Shown in pieces: positions 35,985 through 44,922 of a stretch of 64,000 nucleotides of DNA. The translations under genes and the position numbers were made by a program. Where the stretch lies: contig NZ_BIME01000005.1 of the NCBI RefSeq assembly GCF_004000925.1, positions 1-64,000 of the forward strand. Reading direction: 5' to 3'. This DNA comes from Paenibacillus illinoisensis NBRC 15959 (GTDB lineage: Bacteria; Bacillota; Bacilli; Paenibacillales; Paenibacillaceae). The notes beneath the pieces are model-generated. The model made no database searches. It had not been told where the DNA came from and saw only the letters and a program-made list of their open reading frames with translations. Positions within the stretch are counted from its first letter, which is position 1; each line of letters begins with the position of its first letter.

Positions 35985-37304
35985 ATGGAACAGTTCAGAT
36001 TACCGAAGATTCCCATGCCTCATCTGGAGTTGCCGCAGGCTGTGCAAGATATTCTGGCGGAAGCGGATAAGAAGCTGCAGCACAGACCGAGATTGCTCGC
36101 GCAGTTCCGTAACTGCTTCCCGAGTACGCTGGAGACGACGACCAAACTGCTTGATGACGGCACAACGTTTGTCATTACAGGTGATATCCCAGCCATGTGG
36201 CTGCGTGATTCCGTGGAGCAAGTCATGCATTATGTGCCACTTGCGAAGGACGATGCAGCATTACAACGAATTATCGGCGGGTTGATCAAGCGGCATATGT
36301 TCTATGCTGACATTGATGTGTATGCCAATGCATTCAACGAAACAGCCAACGGCTGGCACTGGGATGCCGATGATGAGACGGAGATGTTACCATGGGTATG
36401 GGAACGTAAATTCGAACTGGATTCCCTCTGCTTCTCGATGAAGCTGGCCTATGCGTACTGGCGTGAGACGGAATTGACGGATATTTTTGATGAACGCTTC
36501 AAAAGGGTGATGGAGAGTGTAGTCCACCTCTGGCAAACGGAGCAGCACCATGCCGAGCAATCGCCATATCGGTTTATGCGCCGCAATTGTCCAGCTCATG
36601 ATACGATGCGTAATGCGGGAATGGGAATGCCTGTGAACTACACCGGGATGATCTGGTCGGGTTTCCGTCCGAGCGATGATGCCTGTGAATTCCACTATAA
36701 CATCCCCGCGAATATGTTTGCTGCGGTGACCTTGCGTCAGATGGGGGAGATCGCCAAATGGGTATTCCGGGATGAACAATTGGTTAGCAAAATGGCTCGG
36801 CTTGAGGAAGAGATTCGTCATGGAATCTCTCTCTACGGTATATACAATCACCCGGTCTATGGACGAATCTATGCCTACGAAACAGACGGATACGGCAATC
36901 ATTGCCTGATGGATGATGCGGGTACGCCTGGACTAATGTCCATTCCTTATTTGGAATATGCACCCGTGGAGGATACCGTGTACCAGAATACACGCAGGTT
37001 TATTCTGAGTAAGGAGAATCCGTTTTATTATGAAGGCCAAGCAGCCAAAGGGATCGGAAGCCCGCATACCCCGCCGGGATACATCTGGCATATGGCACTG
37101 TCCATGCAGGGACTGACCGCGGATAATGACGAGGGAATGCTGGAGATGATTGAACTTTTGGAAAAGACAGACGCAGGAACCGGGTTCATGCATGAAGGCT
37201 TTCATGCAGATGATCCTGATACATTTACAAGACCTTGGTTTGCCTGGTCCAACAGCCTGTTCTCGCAGCTTGTGTACAGAGCCATGCAAAAAGGAATTTT
37301 ATAG
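35985..37304 (+). CDS. Glycoside hydrolase family 125 exo-alpha-1,6-mannosidase
   Basis: A 439-residue GH125 enzyme (metal-independent alpha-mannosidase). FVITGDIPAMWLRDSVEQV, DVYANAFNETANGWHW, WERKFELDSLCFSMKLAY and RRNCPAHDTMRNAGMGMPVN are strong family blocks within an (alpha/alpha)6 barrel. GH125 members remove non-reducing alpha-1,6-mannose from N-glycan or fungal mannan fragments. ATG 35985 has GAGGAG 9 bp upstream. No signal peptide is present, so it acts on imported oligosaccharides. Confidence 0.9.
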   Translation: MEQFRLPKIPMPHLELPQAVQDILAEADKKLQHRPRLLAQFRNCFPSTLETTTKLLDDGTTFVITGDIPAMWLRDSVEQVMHYVPLAKDDAALQRIIGGLIKRHMFYADIDVYANAFNETANGWHWDADDETEMLPWVWERKFELDSLCFSMKLAYAYWRETELTDIFDERFKRVMESVVHLWQTEQHHAEQSPYRFMRRNCPAHDTMRNAGMGMPVNYTGMIWSGFRPSDDACEFHYNIPANMFAAVTLRQMGEIAKWVFRDEQLVSKMARLEEEIRHGISLYGIYNHPVYGRIYAYETDGYGNHCLMDDAGTPGLMSIPYLEYAPVEDTVYQNTRRFILSKENPFYYEGQAAKGIGSPHTPPGYIWHMALSMQGLTADNDEGMLEMIELLEKTDAGTGFMHEGFHADDPDTFTRPWFAWSNSLFSQLVYRAMQKGIL

Positions 37305-37427
37305 AGGGGTATAAAAGGTTATACAGTTACACTCAAAAGCTCCGATTGCATTACCATTTTTAGATTGGTGCTATCCCCGGATTTTCTCATCTCCTTTTTC
37401 ATTCTTAAAGATGCAGCAAAATACTAA

Positions 37428-37473
37428 CCAAGCCAGCCTAACTCGCTCAGATTTGCGGGTTGGGCTGGCTTGG
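37428..37473. terminator. Shared terminator hairpin
   Basis: CCAAGCCAGCC and GGCTGGCTTGG form an 11-bp stem with a 24-nt loop between the convergent mannosidase and dehydrogenase genes. Confidence 0.75.
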
Positions 37474-37491
37474 CTGTTTATGAAGCGCTCT

Positions 37492-38547
37492 CTACGTGGC
37501 TTGCATCAGATCAGCAATGAGCACTTTCTGTCCGGTGCGGGCACTCTCGAGGGAAGCGAGCACCATCGCCATGCTAAACTGGTTGTCGCTGCAATCCGTT
37601 TCGGGCAATCTCCCGGATTCCAGCGCAGCGAACATGTCTTCGAGGCAGCCGTGATGTCCGCTTTTCTCCATGACAGGCAGCTGACCTTCAATTCGCTCTG
37701 AAGGCTGGAAGAAGGAAGGCTTACCGCTTGCATCCAGGTGCTCTGCCCCAACGACATCTGCATAAATGTCATCATGTCCATCCCAGATGGCTGTGCCTTT
37801 TTCCCCGGTTACACGCCAAGATGCTTCCCATGAGGTTGGGGCGCCTTCTGCGCACCAGGACCCGCGGTAATTGAATACGGAGCCATCCGACATTTCGAAG
37901 ATACATAGCGCCATCGCATTGCCTGTGTACCAGGAGCCTGGGGGATTGAATTCGTGACAATAGACTGACACCGGATTGGCTCCAAGAATAAGTCTGGCCT
38001 GATCAAATGTATGAATCGCCATGTCCAGCAGCAGCGGACTGTCCATCATATCCCGGAATCCGCCAAAGTGGGGTCCGAGAAAGAAGTCTGCCCCAGCATA
38101 TCCGACTTTACCAATGGTGCCTCCGGCAATGAGCTCCCGAAAGGCACGGATTCGAGGATCGAAGCGGCGATTCTGCATCACGGCCTGGATGCGGCCGGTT
38201 TTGCGCGCAGTTTGGACGATATCACCGCACTCTGCGAAGGTTTCTGCCAGCGGCTTTTCGCCAAACACATGGCAGCCTTGCTGTAAGGCTGCCATGGCAA
38301 TGCCATAATGACTTGCAGGAATCGTGACATCGAATACGATGTTGGCTTCTGTAGCTTGGATGGCCTCAGCGATATCCGTATATGTAGGACAGGAGAGACC
38401 ATGGCGTGCAGCCAGGGCCATAGCATTTTGTTCTTGCAGATCGACAAGCCCTACGATCTCCGTGTCCGGTCTTTGCATGGCGTAATCGACCCAGGTGTTG
38501 GCCATGGCACCGCAGCCTGCGACAAGCACTCGATGTTGCTGACTCAC
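37492..38547 (-). CDS. Gfo/Idh/MocA family oxidoreductase
   Basis: A 351-residue NAD(P)-dependent sugar or inositol dehydrogenase. The Rossmann start is VLVAGCGAMANTWVDYAM; the catalytic/cofactor segment is GCHVFGEKPLAETFAECGDI (EKP is the family hallmark), and the C-terminal half is the alpha/beta dimer domain. GTG 38547 has AAGGAG upstream. It is 12 bp after the TIM-barrel gene in one operon, a pairing seen in inositol and keto-sugar catabolism. Confidence 0.9.
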   Translation of the reverse strand: MSQQHRVLVAGCGAMANTWVDYAMQRPDTEIVGLVDLQEQNAMALAARHGLSCPTYTDIAEAIQATEANIVFDVTIPASHYGIAMAALQQGCHVFGEKPLAETFAECGDIVQTARKTGRIQAVMQNRRFDPRIRAFRELIAGGTIGKVGYAGADFFLGPHFGGFRDMMDSPLLLDMAIHTFDQARLILGANPVSVYCHEFNPPGSWYTGNAMALCIFEMSDGSVFNYRGSWCAEGAPTSWEASWRVTGEKGTAIWDGHDDIYADVVGAEHLDASGKPSFFQPSERIEGQLPVMEKSGHHGCLEDMFAALESGRLPETDCSDNQFSMAMVLASLESARTGQKVLIADLMQAT

Positions 38548-38559
38548 TCGATCATCTCC

Positions 38560-39447
38560 TTATTCCGGATTGGGCACAAAATCCCCGCCGCGGCATTGTT
38601 TCAAATAGCGCAGAGCATGTACCTGCCCTGTCATTTCCAATTCATCTTTGTATACCGGATCATGCCAGCCTTCGATGTCGATCGTTCCCTGGTAACCGTT
38701 TTGCCGCAGAATGGTGATGATGTCGGACCAATTGGTATCTCCGAAGCCGGGCGTACGATGCCAGACATATTCATGCGGACCATGAACCCCATATTCCTTG
38801 ACGATATCCCAGGCAATGGTTGCGTCTTTGCCATGCACGTGGAACACTTTATGCGCCCATTTGCGAAGCTGAGGAATCGGATCGATGAGGCTGGACATCT
38901 GATGGCAAGGCTCCCATTCCAGGCCGATGTTTTCTTCCGGAACAGCATTGAACATCATTTCCCAAGCCGTCGGATTATGTGCAATATTCCAGTCGCCCGT
39001 TTGCCAGGTTCCACCCATATCACAGTTTTCAAAAGCAATCCGTACTCCCCGGTCCGCCGCCCGGCGTGCCAGTTCCCCAAAGACCTCCTTGAACCGCGGG
39101 ATGGACTCGTCAATGGGCTGATTCGTTAGTCGTCCCGTGAAACCCGAGACAATGTCTGCGCCGAACAGCTGGGCATGATCAATAACCCGTTCCCAGCTTG
39201 CCAGTGTGTCTGCATTGTTTCCAGCCCCGGTGAGCGGGTTGCCGAATACACTGAGTGCAGAAATTTTAATGTCATGTTCGTCGACCAGCTCGCGTACGCG
39301 CTTGGCTGTTTCGGCAAGATCCAGTTCACCCGTGGTTTGCCAGAAGGTCAGATTGAATGACTCGAAACCGTGTTTCATGATCTGAGGGATCACGCGGACA
39401 GCATCCGCTCCACCCACGAGGGTACCGATGCGTAATTGATTTTTCAT
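38560..39447 (-). CDS. Sugar phosphate isomerase/epimerase (AP-endonuclease-2-like TIM barrel)
   Basis: A 295-residue xylose-isomerase-like TIM barrel. Metal-site landmarks are IAFENCDMGG near residue 135 (with its Glu), NIGLEWEPCHQM near 172, VFHVHGKDATI near 201 and GTIDIEGWHDPVY near 253. Family members isomerise or epimerise sugars, inosose or hydroxypyruvate-type substrates. It is first gene of a two-gene operon with the Gfo/Idh/MocA dehydrogenase and is divergent from the AraC regulator, which is likely its activator. Confidence 0.9.
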   Translation of the reverse strand: MKNQLRIGTLVGGADAVRVIPQIMKHGFESFNLTFWQTTGELDLAETAKRVRELVDEHDIKISALSVFGNPLTGAGNNADTLASWERVIDHAQLFGADIVSGFTGRLTNQPIDESIPRFKEVFGELARRAADRGVRIAFENCDMGGTWQTGDWNIAHNPTAWEMMFNAVPEENIGLEWEPCHQMSSLIDPIPQLRKWAHKVFHVHGKDATIAWDIVKEYGVHGPHEYVWHRTPGFGDTNWSDIITILRQNGYQGTIDIEGWHDPVYKDELEMTGQVHALRYLKQCRGGDFVPNPE

Positions 39448-39576
39448 GGTTGTATTTCACTCCAATATTGGCTTATAGTACTTCGTGACACACTCATTAT
39501 AGCCGCGCATCTGCTGCATGGCTCTATACAATCTTGTGCAATATTAGTCCGATTTTGTGAGGAGGGGGAAGAGGTC

Positions 39577-40473
39577 GTGCTGGATCTGAAAGCGCTTCAC
39601 GAAAATACCCGAATTGACCATAAATCACATCCATTTCAGCTGTTTCAGAATCGCTGCTCAGATATGAAAGCGGAGGAGTGTATCATGTATTTGCACTGGC
39701 ATGAGCACTTTGAACTGATTGCCATGCGCAAGGGTCACGCCGTATTTCATATCGACAGCAGACCATACACGGCCGGGCCGGGCGAGGTGCTTGTTATTCC
39801 GGGAGGTACGCTTCATGTGGGTTATGCCCTGGAAGAGGGGGATGTGGAGTATGATTCGGTTGTTGTTAATGCGGCGTTATTCCATGATTTCACACATGAT
39901 CCGCTGCATCTGCAGTACGTGGCTCCTTATCTGGAGGGACGGATTCGCTTTCCGGTGAAGCCGGCGGAGCAGGACAAAATCTGCCTGGACTACTACTCAC
40001 TAATCCATGATGCGATTGAGGAGATGGTGATGCAGCCACCTGCCTACCAGCTCGTGGCCAAGTCCAAGCTGCACGCCCTGTTTACCATGCTGGCCCGTAC
40101 CTTTATGCCCCAGCAGCTGCCTGGAAAAGCAACGGGGTCATATTTCCCGAACCGCGAGCGGTTCAAACAACTGATCGAGCAGATTGAAGCCAATGCGGCG
40201 GAGAAGATATCCGTGACCGAAGCGGCCAGTCAGGTGGGGCTGAATACATATCATTTTTGCAAAATGTTCAAGAAATTGACGGGCCGCACCTTCGTCGAAT
40301 ACGTGAACGGATGTCGGATGACCGAAGCCGAACACCTGCTGCGAAGCAGCAATCTGACCATTACCGAGATTGCCGCCAGGGTGGGGTGCGACAATGCCAA
40401 TTATTTTACGAAACTGTATAAACAGTATAAGGGAATGACCCCTTCCGAAGGACGGTTGAACCGGAAAGGATGA
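39577..40473 (+). CDS. AraC family transcriptional regulator
   Basis: A 298-residue regulator with an N-terminal cupin sensor (HWHEHFELIAMRKGHAVFHI, GPGEVLVIPGGTLHVGYALE) and two C-terminal HTH motifs (VTEAASQVGLNTYHFCKMFK and ITEIAARVGCDNANYFTKLY). GTG 39577 is chosen: a purine-rich GGAGG lies 10 bp upstream and the family alignment begins near LDLKALHENTRIDHK; the longer upstream frame runs into the divergent gene. It probably controls the divergent isomerase-dehydrogenase operon in response to a sugar. Confidence 0.88.
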   Translation: MLDLKALHENTRIDHKSHPFQLFQNRCSDMKAEECIMYLHWHEHFELIAMRKGHAVFHIDSRPYTAGPGEVLVIPGGTLHVGYALEEGDVEYDSVVVNAALFHDFTHDPLHLQYVAPYLEGRIRFPVKPAEQDKICLDYYSLIHDAIEEMVMQPPAYQLVAKSKLHALFTMLARTFMPQQLPGKATGSYFPNRERFKQLIEQIEANAAEKISVTEAASQVGLNTYHFCKMFKKLTGRTFVEYVNGCRMTEAEHLLRSSNLTITEIAARVGCDNANYFTKLYKQYKGMTPSEGRLNRKG

Positions 40474-40486
40474 AGGGAATGATTTT

Positions 40487-40513
40487 GGTCACAAAATAAC
40501 GGCTCTAATCGTC
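40487..40513 (+). promoter_or_regulatory. ECF41-type promoter before the FAD oxidoreductase gene
   Basis: GGTCACA at 40487, exactly 16 bp, then CGTC at 40510. The published ECF41 consensus, as I recall it, is TGTCACA-N16-CGTC, so this matches at 10 of 11 fixed positions with exact spacing, and the ECF41 sigma gene itself is next door. Confidence 0.7.
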
Positions 40514-40546
40514 ATATGTGTATCCAATAGAAGGGATTGATATGAC

Positions 40547-41839
40547 GTGAGACACAATGCCAATGATTTCGTTTGGGACACTGTTATTATTGGAGCAGGT
40601 ATCGCTGGATTAACTGCTTCTATATATTTAGCCCGGGCCGGACAAAAAGTGCTATTGCTGGAAAAAGGGGAAAATCCGGGAGGCCGTGCTGCTTCTACTG
40701 AACTGGCAGATGCCCAAGTTAACTTGGGGGCTCATGCGCTGAATAGAAGCGCACTCCTCATTTTGCGTGACATAGGTGTAATTCCTGATGGAATGGCACC
40801 CAAACCGCCGGGTAGCTTGGTTTTTGACGGAGAAAATAGTCGGAGTATGAACGTTTCATTGTTGCGTTTGTTGTTCGGGTCACTCCTGAATAGTAGAGAA
40901 AAATATCAGCTGCTTGGCTTCTATTGGTCTCTGAACAGAGCAGATGTATCTTCTCTGAACAAGATCAGTTTGCAGGAGTATTTGGATAAAATAGTGCCTA
41001 GCCTGTGTGCGCAGCGTATTGTGCTTGCGCTTGTTCGGTTAAGCACGTATTGCGATGCCCCTGATCTGATAAGTGCTGGAGCTGTAATTAATCAGCTTAA
41101 ACAGAGTCGGGTGTTGTATGTAAACGGAGGATGGCAGTCTCTTGTCAATCAATTGACTACGCGGGCTCAGCAAGCTGGCGTATCCGTCCGTAGCGGTGTC
41201 TCCGTACAAGAAGTCCATGGCACTAAGCCTCGGATTGAGATTAAACTTAAGGATGAATCCCGTCTAATTTCTCGCAATATCATCTCCACTACTGGGCCAA
41301 GGAGTACATTGGCTTTTTTGAATCCTACACTTACTACCACCGAAGAAGCAATTTACAGGCAGCTAGTTCCAGTTTACGCAGCGTGTCTGGATCTGGTTGT
41401 GACAGGGATGCCGAATCCCAAAACGACCTTTGTTCTGGGTGCCGACGCCCCTTGGTATTATTCTAATCATTCTGCTACGGCTTCATTATCCATTCACTCC
41501 GAACGTAACGTTGTACACGTCATGAAGTATTTACCAGCAACAGGGCATTCCGATCCCAAAAGGGATGAATACGAGCTGACTAGATTTCTGGATTGCATTC
41601 AATCAGGCTGGCGCAAGCATGTTGTCCGGAAGCGGCTTCTGCCACGAATGCTGGTTACCCATGCCATTCCGGCCGCTGTAACGGGCGGTCTCCCGGGGAG
41701 GCCAGGCCCGAGGGTTAAGGGTCGCCCGGGAATCTATGTTGCTGGTGATTGGGTTGGGAGTGAGGGGATGCTGGTTCATGCTTCGCTGGCCAGTGCACGT
41801 GAAGCTGCTCGGATGATATTGGCAGATACAGACATCTAA
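40547..41839 (+). CDS. FAD-dependent amine-oxidase/phytoene-desaturase-like oxidoreductase
   Basis: A 430-residue flavoprotein. The dinucleotide-binding start is VIIGAGIAGLTASIYLARAG, followed by LLLEKGENPGGRAAS, and the FAD-closing motif near the end reads GIYVAGDWVGSEGMLVHASL. It resembles NAD(P)-binding/phytoene desaturase-type proteins; the substrate is unknown. GTG 40547 has AAGGGA 10 bp upstream. ECF41 sigma genes typically neighbour oxidoreductase, epimerase or carboxymuconolactone decarboxylase genes; this is that partner. Confidence 0.85.
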   Translation: MRHNANDFVWDTVIIGAGIAGLTASIYLARAGQKVLLLEKGENPGGRAASTELADAQVNLGAHALNRSALLILRDIGVIPDGMAPKPPGSLVFDGENSRSMNVSLLRLLFGSLLNSREKYQLLGFYWSLNRADVSSLNKISLQEYLDKIVPSLCAQRIVLALVRLSTYCDAPDLISAGAVINQLKQSRVLYVNGGWQSLVNQLTTRAQQAGVSVRSGVSVQEVHGTKPRIEIKLKDESRLISRNIISTTGPRSTLAFLNPTLTTTEEAIYRQLVPVYAACLDLVVTGMPNPKTTFVLGADAPWYYSNHSATASLSIHSERNVVHVMKYLPATGHSDPKRDEYELTRFLDCIQSGWRKHVVRKRLLPRMLVTHAIPAAVTGGLPGRPGPRVKGRPGIYVAGDWVGSEGMLVHASLASAREAARMILADTDI

Positions 41840-41855
41840 ACAGAGGAGGCACAGG

Positions 41856-42767
41856 ATGGAACTTGATGAAGTATACAGTAGATACAGAGCTCTTCTGTTT
41901 TCTATCGCTTATCGTATGCTGGGATCGGTCACCCATGCCGAGGATTTCGTGCAGGACACTTTTGTGACTTTGCAGCAGAAGGCCATACATCAGGATGAAG
42001 GACACATTCGCGATCTGAAGGCTTACTTATGCAAAATCGTTACGAACCGCTGTCTTGATTATATGAAGTCAGCCAAGGCACAGAGAGAAGTGTACATCGG
42101 TCCCTGGTTGCCGGAGCCCTTGTTGCAAGAATATACGATCATCCCAGCATCAACCCGAGCAGAGGGAATGGATCCATTCCAGACGATTGAGCTGGAAGAT
42201 ACGATCTCTTACGCCTTTCTTGTTATGCTTGAACGGTTGACCCCTGTCGAGCGAGCGGTATTTATTTTGCGAGAGGCATTCGTATTTGAATACGATGTTA
42301 TTGCAGACTTTCTTGGTAAAACCGAGACGGGATGTCGTAAAATTTTCAGTCGTCTCAAACAAAAAATGGAGAACGAATTCGAAATTGAATGGGTTCCCAA
42401 TGCGAAAACCGAGCAGTTGACACGGCGTTTTCTTCAGGCTGCGTCGACTGGCGATATGGCTGAACTTTTCCAGCTTCTCTCGGATGATGTTACGCTGTAT
42501 AGTGATGGTGGTGGCAAAATCACGGCAGCTGTGAAGCCGATTGTATCCAGTCAACGCGTCATTGCATTCATTGGAGGTCTGGTAGCCAAGGGAGACAGCC
42601 TGGGATCGGTACGGGTGGTTAGAATCAACGGACAACATGGTCTTCTGATACAGGTCCCCCATGAGGCTTCCCCAACGGTAGTCAGCCTGGCTATAAAAAA
42701 CGGCCTCGTTCAAGAAATTTATATGATCCGTAATCCGGATAAGCTGCGGCATATAAGACTCAGATGA
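41856..42767 (+). CDS. ECF41 family sigma factor with C-terminal SnoaL-like domain
   Basis: A 303-residue sigma factor. Regions 2 and 4 (LLFSIAYRMLGSVTHAEDFV, LERLTPVERAVFILREAFVF, GCRKIFSRLKQKM) are followed by a fused SnoaL-like domain. The three ECF41 hallmarks are all present: WLPEP in the linker (near residue 86), DGGGK (near residue 210) and NPDKL near the C-terminus. In this group the fused domain replaces a separate anti-sigma factor and both inhibits and enables activity. It starts 17 bp after the oxidoreductase gene, so the pair is co-transcribed. Confidence 0.93.
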   Translation: MELDEVYSRYRALLFSIAYRMLGSVTHAEDFVQDTFVTLQQKAIHQDEGHIRDLKAYLCKIVTNRCLDYMKSAKAQREVYIGPWLPEPLLQEYTIIPASTRAEGMDPFQTIELEDTISYAFLVMLERLTPVERAVFILREAFVFEYDVIADFLGKTETGCRKIFSRLKQKMENEFEIEWVPNAKTEQLTRRFLQAASTGDMAELFQLLSDDVTLYSDGGGKITAAVKPIVSSQRVIAFIGGLVAKGDSLGSVRVVRINGQHGLLIQVPHEASPTVVSLAIKNGLVQEIYMIRNPDKLRHIRLR

Positions 42768-42799
42768 TCATTCCCATTACAATGTTGTATATTACAACT

Positions 42800-42840
42800 A
42801 AAACCCGGTTCTCACCCTTCAAGGGGAAGACCGGGTTTTT
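42800..42840. terminator. Bidirectional terminator after ECF41 operon
   Basis: AAAACCCGGT and ACCGGGTTTTT enclose CCC/GGG pairing, with A-tract and T-tract on either side. Confidence 0.88.
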
Positions 42841-42898
42841 AAAATTGATACCGAAGGATATGTTCCTTGAAAGTACATTGTTGTGAGAGTAACCTTTT

Positions 42899-43582
42899 TT
42901 ATTTCATAAACCTGGCGAATAGACGATTTGCTTTCTTGGAAAGGTCGTCCATCTTGAGGTTGGCCTGATCCAGCTGATTGTAGCCCCATTTGATCGTTTG
43001 CAGCATACGCGGGGAAATGGGCGTGCCTTTGATTCTTGGATAAATGTTGTGATACGCCCAGACGAGATGTTCCCACCGGTTGTCATTGCCTTCCTTAATG
43101 TACTCCGAGACATCCAGAACCTTCGCGCGTCCGTTCTGAAGAAGTACATTTTTGAGGTGAATATCCCGCGGGTTGAGGCCACGGCTGCGTACAACTGACC
43201 GTGCTTCATCTACATCGATCATCACCTGTTCGGGAACCGGAATTCCTTTTTCCAGACACTCCAGCAGTGTATCTCCCGGTTCATAACTGATGACCAGAAT
43301 ATTTCGGCCACAGCCGTAATAGGTGGGGAAGTAGGGTAATCCACGCAGCTGTTCATAGACCCGCTTCTCGTTCTCCAGTTTCTCCAGGGCGTGATCCGAA
43401 TACACTTTGAAGGCATATTGGGGCAAGCCATCGTACGTAAAAACAGCCGCATCCGTACCTGTTCCGATGCAATGGATTCCTTCTGCATGGCCGATGATAT
43501 TTACCAGCTCATTTCGGTCGCTGCCAATGACCTGGATCTGTTGCAAAGCCATTTCCGCCTGGAACCAATCCGGTCGATTCAT
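42899..43582 (-). CDS. Small protein-kinase-like protein
   Basis: A 227-residue minimal kinase fold. The nucleotide-anchoring lysine is in YAFKVYS, the catalytic loop reads NPRDIHLKNVLL (Asp and the downstream Asn at canonical spacing), and the metal-binding Asp is in VLDVSEY in place of DFG. All three key residues are kept, so it may be active. Related proteins are annotated serine/threonine kinases or Kdo/Bud32-like kinases. AAAAGGAGG lies 9 bp before ATG 43582. Its substrate is unknown, and it is divergent from the nuclease gene. Confidence 0.78.
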   Translation of the reverse strand: MNRPDWFQAEMALQQIQVIGSDRNELVNIIGHAEGIHCIGTGTDAAVFTYDGLPQYAFKVYSDHALEKLENEKRVYEQLRGLPYFPTYYGCGRNILVISYEPGDTLLECLEKGIPVPEQVMIDVDEARSVVRSRGLNPRDIHLKNVLLQNGRAKVLDVSEYIKEGNDNRWEHLVWAYHNIYPRIKGTPISPRMLQTIKWGYNQLDQANLKMDDLSKKANRLFARFMK

Positions 43583-43840
43583 GGGTGGTGCCTCCTTTTA
43601 GGATATGCCTGTACATGATTTGATCTGCAACATCCTGTCCTCTATTTAGTATATTATGCGTTTTGCTTCGCCATTTCATCTTTTGGTGATGATACTATAT
43701 AAACGTTACGCTCCGAATCGGAAACGGTTGCGTTCAGTACGAAATCACAGGACAGCTTGCAGCATTTTCACCCCATCCTATATACTGTGAGCATCAAGGG
43801 ATCTCATACAGATCCGGTATACAGAAAGGCAGAACAGCTT

Positions 43841-44758
43841 ATGGCACAATACCCGCAGTGGTCGTATTCGCAGTCGCGGGCAAGCATGTTCGATGAGTGC
43901 CTGCGCAAATATTATTATCATTATTACGGAGCCCATAACGGCTGGAAGACAGAATCGGCTGATGAGATGCAGGTCCGTCTGTACCGATTGAAACAGCTCA
44001 GCAATCTATACCTTGTCTTTGGTGACCTCGCACATCGGATGTGTGAGTCAGCAGTCCGCAGCAGGGAGGAAGGAAAAGACAAGCCGCGTGAATCTTTTCT
44101 GGAACAAACAATGCGGAAGCTGCTTAATCAGGCCTATGTGGAGTCGATGGATCAGGATCAGTGGCGTATGGACCCGAAGAATCGGGTGATGCTATCCGAG
44201 ATCTACTACGGAGATGACACGCTGAATGATCGAATTGCAACGATTAAGGAGCGAGCTTCGGCGTGTGTAAACCATATGTATCAGACACTTACCTGGGAGG
44301 ACCTGTCCCGGGCGAGTACGGATATTTTGGAGATTGAGAAATGGGACACCATGATTCTGCATGATACGCGAGTATATGTGAAGATGGACTTGTTGTATCG
44401 CCGCAGCAACGGCAACATTGTGATTGTGGACTGGAAGACAGGCAAGGAGGATGATTTTACGGACCAGCTCATGCTGTACGCAGCGTATGTCAGGGACCAT
44501 TACCGGGTGCCGCTGGAGCAGATTGAGCTGCGAGTGGAATACCTTTTGACCGGGACACATCGCGAGTTTACGCCGACCGAAGAGGAACTGCAGAAGGTTG
44601 AAGACAATGTGGGGAGATACATTGAGGAGATGCGCTCCTGCGTGGCAGATGAGTATCATAATCTTCCGAAGGACATGTCGTACTTTACTCCGATGCCTTC
44701 ACGTCGTGCGTGCAGGGATTGCAATTTTCGCGAGGTGTGCAGCGAGCGGGCCGTTTGA
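43841..44758 (+). CDS. Stand-alone RecB/Cas4-like PD-(D/E)XK nuclease with Fe-S cluster
   Basis: A 305-residue nuclease. The catalytic core is seen as VKMDLLYRR, then IVDWKTGKED near residue 196 (D...DxK) and the QLMLYAAY helix (QxxxY motif IV). Four cysteines placed as in AddB and Cas4 (C20 in FDECLRKY; C291, C294 and C300 in CRDCNFREVC) should bind a 4Fe-4S cluster that staples the ends of the domain. ATG 43841 has AAAGG 11 bp upstream. No CRISPR, helicase or AddA/AddB gene is adjacent, so its pathway is open. Confidence 0.85.
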   Translation: MAQYPQWSYSQSRASMFDECLRKYYYHYYGAHNGWKTESADEMQVRLYRLKQLSNLYLVFGDLAHRMCESAVRSREEGKDKPRESFLEQTMRKLLNQAYVESMDQDQWRMDPKNRVMLSEIYYGDDTLNDRIATIKERASACVNHMYQTLTWEDLSRASTDILEIEKWDTMILHDTRVYVKMDLLYRRSNGNIVIVDWKTGKEDDFTDQLMLYAAYVRDHYRVPLEQIELRVEYLLTGTHREFTPTEEELQKVEDNVGRYIEEMRSCVADEYHNLPKDMSYFTPMPSRRACRDCNFREVCSERAV

Positions 44759-44825
44759 ACGTTGGAATATCTCAGAAGCCAGAACTTATAACCCTAGTAG
44801 AACTTATTTCATGCAAAATAAACCG

Positions 44826-44868
44826 AGAAGCGCCAGTCCGGACTACATATGCCCGGGCTGGCGCTTCT
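44826..44868. terminator. Bidirectional terminator
   Basis: AGAAGCGCCAG and CTGGCGCTTCT form an 11-bp stem between the nuclease and alanine dehydrogenase genes. Confidence 0.82.
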
Positions 44869-44922
44869 GTTCGTTCCACAGGCGAGAAAGGCAAGGCGCC
44901 CGGTGGAACGATCATCTACAGA

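Noticed and set aside
38308..39129. 273-codon plus-strand frame opposite the isomerase and dehydrogenase genes
   Set aside because: Spans two well-supported minus-strand genes and has no recognisable domain or ribosome site.
41856..42767. A separate SnoaL-like enzyme at the end of the sigma gene
   Set aside because: The SnoaL-like part is in frame and fused, with the ECF41 hallmark motifs, so it is one gene.
43841..44758. Cas4-like nuclease as a sign of a CRISPR-Cas system
   Set aside because: No repeats or other cas genes nearby; treated as an orphan nuclease.
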